The translations under genes and the position numbers were made by a program. A stretch of DNA of 16,146 nucleotides from contig DCGZ01000192.1 of the NCBI GenBank assembly GCA_002314675.1, forward strand, positions 1 to 16,146, in the 5' to 3' direction. The first letter of the stretch is position 1, and every line of letters begins with the position of its first letter. Under the pieces are notes generated by a model. That model searched no databases and was not told the DNA's origin. It saw nothing but the letters and a program-made list of their open reading frames with translations. The DNA is from Fibrobacter sp. UBA1765. Lineage in GTDB: Bacteria; Fibrobacterota; Fibrobacteria; Fibrobacterales; Fibrobacteraceae. Below are positions 13,011 through 16,146 of this stretch, piece by piece.

Positions 13011-14936
13011 ATGACGAAATCGCAAAAGAAAAACCTGGTTCGCATCATTGTAACGGCTATCTTATTTTTCCCGTTGCTTGTGCTCGAGCATGTGGGCGTT
13101 CTAGATGTGAATCTGTTTGGACATGCATGGCTTTTGTCGCTTGCCCTTTTTGCGATTCCGTATGTGATTATTGGTTTCGACATATTCCTTAAGGCTGTAA
13201 AGAACATTCGTAACGGTCAAGTATTTGACGAAAATTTTTTGATGATGGTTGCAACGCTAGCTGCCTTTGGAATCCAGGAATTTTCGGAAGCCGTTGCAGT
13301 GATGCTTTTTTACCAGGTCGGCGAACTTTTCCAGAGCTATGCGGTTGGCAAGTCTCGCAAGTCTATTAGCGACATGATGGATATTTGCCCGGAGTATGCA
13401 AACATCGAAATGGATGGAACGCTTACGCAAGTGGACCCTGACGATGTTGAAATAGACCAGATTATTGTTGTAAAGCCTGGTGAACGCATTCCGCTTGATG
13501 GCGTTGTTGTTGAAGGCGAATCTTTTGTAGATACCGCGGCGCTTACAGGAGAATCTGTGCCGCGCAAAGTTTGCGCTGGTTCAGAAATTATCAGTGGTTG
13601 CGTGAATGGAAACTCTACGCTCAAGGTTCGCGTAACAAAAGTTTTTGATGATTCTACAGTTTCTCGCATTTTGGAACTTGTAGAAAATGCAAGTAGTAAA
13701 AAGGCGCATGTCGAAAACTTTATTACACGCTTTGCTCGCGTATACACGCCGATTGTTACTGGCCTTGCAGTTTTGCTGGCTGTTTTGCCGCCACTGATTT
13801 TGGGTGGCGCGTGGGGAACATGGATTGAACGGGCCTGCATTTTCCTTGTGATTTCTTGTCCGTGCGCTCTTGTGATTTCTGTGCCGCTTGGATTCTTTGG
13901 TGGTATTGGTGCTTCTTCAAAACTTGGTGTACTTGTGAAGGGGAGTAATTACCTGGAACTTGTTTCGAAAGTTTCTACAGTTGTATTTGATAAAACGGGT
14001 ACGCTTACAAAAGGCGAATTCAAGGTTACAGAAATTTTGCCTGCAGAAGGCTTTGATGTAGAAACGCTTTTAGAAATTGCAGCTCATGGAGAAAGTTACT
14101 CTACACACCCGATTGCAAATTCCATTCGTGATGTTTTTGTTGCTAAAGGTAAGGCTGTTGAGTTTGCACGTGTTACAAATGTCGAAGAAATCCCAGGGCA
14201 TGGTGTCAAAGCAAACATTGATGGCGTAAAGACTTTGCTTGGCAATGCAAAGCTTATGAATGCAAATGAAATTGTGTTTGTAGAAAACAATTCCTGTGGA
14301 ACAGTGATTTACATAGCACAAAATGAAAAATTCATTGGAAGCATCGTGATAGCCGACAGCATAAAGAATGGCGCTGCAGAAGCTGTTGCGAACATGAAGA
14401 ATGTGGGCATTCAAAAGTGCGTGATGTTAAGTGGCGACCACAAGCGTACAGCAGAATCTGTTGCACAGTCCTTGAAGTTGGATGAAGTTCATGCAGAGCT
14501 TTTGCCAAGTGATAAGGTTAGTTGTGTAGAAGAGTTACTCGCTGCAGAAAAGAATGGCAAGGTTGCTTTTGTTGGCGATGGAGTGAATGACGCTCCTGTG
14601 CTTTCGCGTGTCGATGTTGGAATTGCAATGGGTAGCCTTGGTTCTGATGCCGCCATAGAGGCTGCAGACATTGTGATTATGGATGATGACCTTGCAAAGA
14701 TTCCAAAGCTTGTGCGCCTAGCTCGCCGTACAATGAACATCGTGCATCAAAACATTGTGTTTGCAATAGGCGTGAAAGTTTTGATAATGGTACTTGGCGC
14801 TCTTGGAATTGCAAACATGTGGATGGCCGTGTTTGGCGACGTTGGGGTAGCTGTGCTTGCTATCTTAAATTCCATGCGCACGCTAAGAACAAATCGCGCG
14901 CAAGCGAACAAGTGCAAAAACATTGTTCAAACGTAG
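13011..14936 (+). CDS. Zn2+/Cd2+/Pb2+-exporting P1B-type ATPase (ZntA/CadA family), 641 aa
   Basis: The pump exports soft divalent metals from the cytosol. All catalytic motifs are present: TGES (179-182, actuator), CPC (283-285) in the metal-path helix SCPCALVIS, the phosphorylated Asp327 in DKTGTLT, the P1B-specific THPIA in the nucleotide domain, and GDGVND (522-527). Near the C-terminus FGDVGVAVLAILNSMRT has the Asp-x-Gly typical of ZntA/CadA zinc-class pumps and not of copper pumps. Hydrophobic segments agree with the eight-helix P1B plan. No N-terminal HMA domain is fused, which explains the shorter length compared with about 730 aa for ZntA; the small gene upstream supplies it. AAGGTAG precedes the ATG. 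It ends the operon before a hairpin terminator. Confidence 0.95.
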   Translation: MTKSQKKNLVRIIVTAILFFPLLVLEHVGVLDVNLFGHAWLLSLALFAIPYVIIGFDIFLKAVKNIRNGQVFDENFLMMVATLAAFGIQEFSEAVAVMLFYQVGELFQSYAVGKSRKSISDMMDICPEYANIEMDGTLTQVDPDDVEIDQIIVVKPGERIPLDGVVVEGESFVDTAALTGESVPRKVCAGSEIISGCVNGNSTLKVRVTKVFDDSTVSRILELVENASSKKAHVENFITRFARVYTPIVTGLAVLLAVLPPLILGGAWGTWIERACIFLVISCPCALVISVPLGFFGGIGASSKLGVLVKGSNYLELVSKVSTVVFDKTGTLTKGEFKVTEILPAEGFDVETLLEIAAHGESYSTHPIANSIRDVFVAKGKAVEFARVTNVEEIPGHGVKANIDGVKTLLGNAKLMNANEIVFVENNSCGTVIYIAQNEKFIGSIVIADSIKNGAAEAVANMKNVGIQKCVMLSGDHKRTAESVAQSLKLDEVHAELLPSDKVSCVEELLAAEKNGKVAFVGDGVNDAPVLSRVDVGIAMGSLGSDAAIEAADIVIMDDDLAKIPKLVRLARRTMNIVHQNIVFAIGVKVLIMVLGALGIANMWMAVFGDVGVAVLAILNSMRTLRTNRAQANKCKNIVQT

Positions 14937-15027
14937 GGCTCAATTTTTGCAAGCGGAGCTGTCAAAAGTTGAGCGCGGCGAGTATTTTCAAGAGAAACGC
15001 CGAAAGTACGAGTCGCTGGGGGAGTCC

Positions 15028-15058
15028 AGAGGGGGTAGCGTAAGCGTTAACCCCCTTT
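15028..15058. terminator. Probable terminator between convergent genes
   Basis: AGGGGGT (15030-15036) pairs with ACCCCCT (15050-15056) around an imperfect inner stem, TAGCG and CGTTA, and is followed by a short T run. It lies between the pump gene and the convergent NYN gene. The rest of 14937-15067 has no recognisable feature. Confidence 0.6.
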
Positions 15059-15067
15059 GCATCTTTA

Positions 15068-15787
15068 TCACCCCTTGCGTTTCATAATCCTAAATTCCTG
15101 GTTTCCCTTGGAATTTTTTCTTTCTTCAAAGTATGCTGTGGCGTGAATCAGTTTTGGCCATGTCGCATAGCCAATGTTCTTTGGCGAATGCGTGATCTGC
15201 CTACTGACTTGTTGTGAAACCTTTGCGGCAAGTGCCCAGCCGTCATCTTCCATGGATTCTTCGATAGCCTTTCGAATAGCGTTCATGATGCGTGTGTTTC
15301 CGCGTAGCTCGTTTTTATCAAGTCGTTCTGAAGCTTGTTCTTCTTCCTCTTCGACTTGGGTTTCGAACTTGTCAATAAACACGAACAGGTTGCAAGAATA
15401 AATGAATGGTGATGGAGTTTTTTCTTCGCCAAAGCCAATGACTGTTTTGGACTTTGCACGTAATTTCATTGCGAGCGGAGTAAAGTCGGAATCGCTAGAA
15501 ACAATTGCGAAAATATCAATGTTCTCTGTATAAAGAAGTTCCATCACGTCGATGGTCATTGCAAGGTCTGTTGCGTTTTTGCCTTTTGTGTAGGCGAACT
15601 GCTGAACCGGCTGGATTGCGTAAGGGTGCAAAACAGCTTCCCAAGGGTTTGACCCCTTCCAGTTTCCGTAAGCCCTGCGAACGCATGTTTCCCCGTATTT
15701 GGAAAGTTCTTCCATGATGCCGTCAATGGCTTCTGCCTTGGCGTTGTCGCAGTCAATGACCAGTGCAATTTTCTTTTCAGTTTCCAT
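15068..15787 (-). CDS. NYN (PIN-like) domain putative RNase with C-terminal OST-HTH/LOTUS domain, 239 aa
   Basis: The LabA/NYN family has a PIN-like fold and is expected to cut RNA. The acidic residues are in place: D12 and D14 in ALVIDCDNAK, D74 in NATDLAMTID, and D99 and D101 in SSDSDFTPL. Residues about 10-140 form this domain. An acidic, Glu-rich linker (EEEEEQASERLDKNE, about 146-160) leads to an 80-residue C-terminal domain (IMNAIRKAIEESMEDDGWAL ... NIGYATWPKLI ... EFRIMKRKG) that fits the OST-HTH/LOTUS RNA-binding fold. I chose the ATG at 15787; the frame is open to 15931, but the extra 48 residues come from a repeat-rich region and do not look like protein. The -10 box TATATT is 7 bases upstream. 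Confidence 0.88.
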   Translation of the reverse strand: METEKKIALVIDCDNAKAEAIDGIMEELSKYGETCVRRAYGNWKGSNPWEAVLHPYAIQPVQQFAYTKGKNATDLAMTIDVMELLYTENIDIFAIVSSDSDFTPLAMKLRAKSKTVIGFGEEKTPSPFIYSCNLFVFIDKFETQVEEEEEQASERLDKNELRGNTRIMNAIRKAIEESMEDDGWALAAKVSQQVSRQITHSPKNIGYATWPKLIHATAYFEERKNSKGNQEFRIMKRKG

Positions 15788-15794
15788 GGAATGC

Positions 15795-15800
15795 AATATA
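15795..15800 (-). promoter_or_regulatory. -10 box of the NYN gene
   Basis: TATATT on the minus strand (15800-15795) ends 7 bases before the ATG at 15787, placing the transcript start at or next to the start codon. No convincing -35 box is seen at 17-base spacing. Confidence 0.45.
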
Positions 15801-15827
15801 AAAATTAAGGGGAGACGATAGAGTGTG

Positions 15828-15912
15828 AGGTACGCACCTTCGGTGCTTGAGGCGTGAGGTTGTTCGCTTCGCTCACTTTGAGGTAAGTAAGATGCAAGAG
15901 CCAGATGCCAGA
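15828..15912 (+). repeat. 85-bp dispersed direct repeat, first copy
   Basis: The repeat starts AGGTACGCACCTTCGGTGCT and ends CCAGATGCCAGA. It matches 16062-16146 with four mismatches. The first part, GCACCTTCGGTGC, is a perfect small hairpin with a TTCG-type loop, and GTTCGCTTCGCTC also folds. Confidence 0.85.
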
Positions 15913-15935
15913 TGCAAGAGATTTGTAACACACGG

Positions 15936-16014
15936 TGTCGTTGCGAGCGAAGCGCGGCAATCTAGTCAGTGAACAAGGCTTGTTCTAGATTACTTCGCGT
16001 TGCTCGTAATGACA
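15936..16014. repeat. Large imperfect palindrome of the GCGAGCGAAGCG type
   Basis: The left arm TGTCGTTGCGAGCGAAGCGC.. (15936-15965) and the right arm ..CTTCGCGTTGCTCGTAATGACA (15985-16014) are inverted copies. Between them is a perfect inner inverted repeat GAACAAG-G-CTTGTTC (15971-15985). It resembles the TTGCGAGCGAAGC-AATC repeats scattered between genes in several bacteria. It has no coding potential. Confidence 0.75.
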
Positions 16015-16061
16015 AGTTAAGATACAAGAATACAGAGGACAGAGAACAGAAACCAGGGATC

Positions 16062-16146
16062 AGGTACGCACCTTCGGTGCTTGAGGCGTGAGGTTGTTCG
16101 CTATGCTCACTTTGGGGTAATTAAGATGCAAGAGCCAGATGCCAGA
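16062..16146 (+). repeat. 85-bp dispersed direct repeat, second copy, cut by window end
   Basis: It is about 95% identical to 15828-15912 and offset by 234 bp, so the palindrome at 15936-16014 sits between two copies. The repeat may continue beyond the window. The short stretch 16015-16061 holds nothing recognised. Confidence 0.85.

Noticed and set aside
14941..15087. Plus-strand open frame reading AELSKVERGEYFQEKRRKYE after the pump gene
   Set aside because: It has a plausible look for about 30 codons but no start with a ribosome binding site, runs through the terminator hairpin and overlaps the end of the NYN gene. It may be a relic; evidence is too thin.
15788..15931. N-terminal extension of the NYN protein to 15931
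   Set aside because: The added stretch is translated repeat DNA and the -10 box would lie inside the gene.
1..16146. A defence island or CRISPR/toxin-antitoxin system built from the ATPase, NYN nuclease and translocase
   Set aside because: The genes are not co-oriented or adjacent, the ATPase is a pseudogene, and no restriction, toxin or phage-related partner is visible.
1..16146. tRNA or rRNA genes
   Set aside because: None recognised by eye in the intergenic regions; a covariance-model scan was not possible.

Overview
The window looks like a chromosomal stretch from a Fibrobacter-type bacterium. The signs are a secreted protein with a long poly-serine linker and a short C-terminal domain, a relic of the 'Fibrobacter succinogenes major paralogous' domain, BspA-like (DUF285) repeats, and AT-rich -10 boxes of the form TATATT. 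The assignment rests on protein style, not on a marker gene.

Layout. (1) 1-1786, minus: a large, uninterrupted gene that runs off the left edge. It encodes an FtsK/SpoIIIE-type DNA translocase motor fused at its C-terminus to BspA-like 24-residue repeats, carried on an exact 72-bp tandem repeat. (2) 1970-3015: decayed sequence. It holds a paired 35-bp direct repeat, a frameshifted and internally deleted DUF234-type AAA+ ATPase, and the tail of a Fibrobacter paralogous-domain gene. (3) 3195-4542: an unrecognised Cys-rich 225-residue protein and a convergent ruvA, separated by a strong hairpin terminator. (4) 4569-9770: three copies of a MITE-like repeat with GGCTGTGTCAAGCC terminal inverted repeats (copies A, B, C). 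Between them lie a truncated radical-SAM gene start, a translationally coupled lipoprotein/outer-membrane-barrel pair, a large GLUG-repeat surface protein and a truncated thioesterase gene. (5) 9792-12204: a small ORF, an FMN-dependent alpha-hydroxy-acid dehydrogenase with an N-terminal cysteine motif, and an acyltransferase-3 membrane protein. (6) 12227-14936: a heavy-metal resistance module made of an ArsR/SmtB repressor, a free-standing HMA metallochaperone and a Zn/Cd/Pb P1B-type ATPase. Two related palindromic operators sit at its two promoters. (7) 15068-16146: a NYN-domain/OST-HTH putative RNase, then a repeat-filled intergenic region.

How the genes work together. The metal module is the clearest unit. 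The repressor promoter carries a full SmtB-type operator over the start site. The repressor gene ends in its own terminator, which overlaps its stop codon. A second operator with the same left arm then controls the chaperone and pump. The other genes look like independent units.

The most unusual items are the FtsK-BspA fusion and the inverted-repeat element family, one end of which appears to supply the -35 box of the ruvA promoter. Several promoters place the -10 box only 7-10 bases before the start codon, which suggests leaderless mRNAs.
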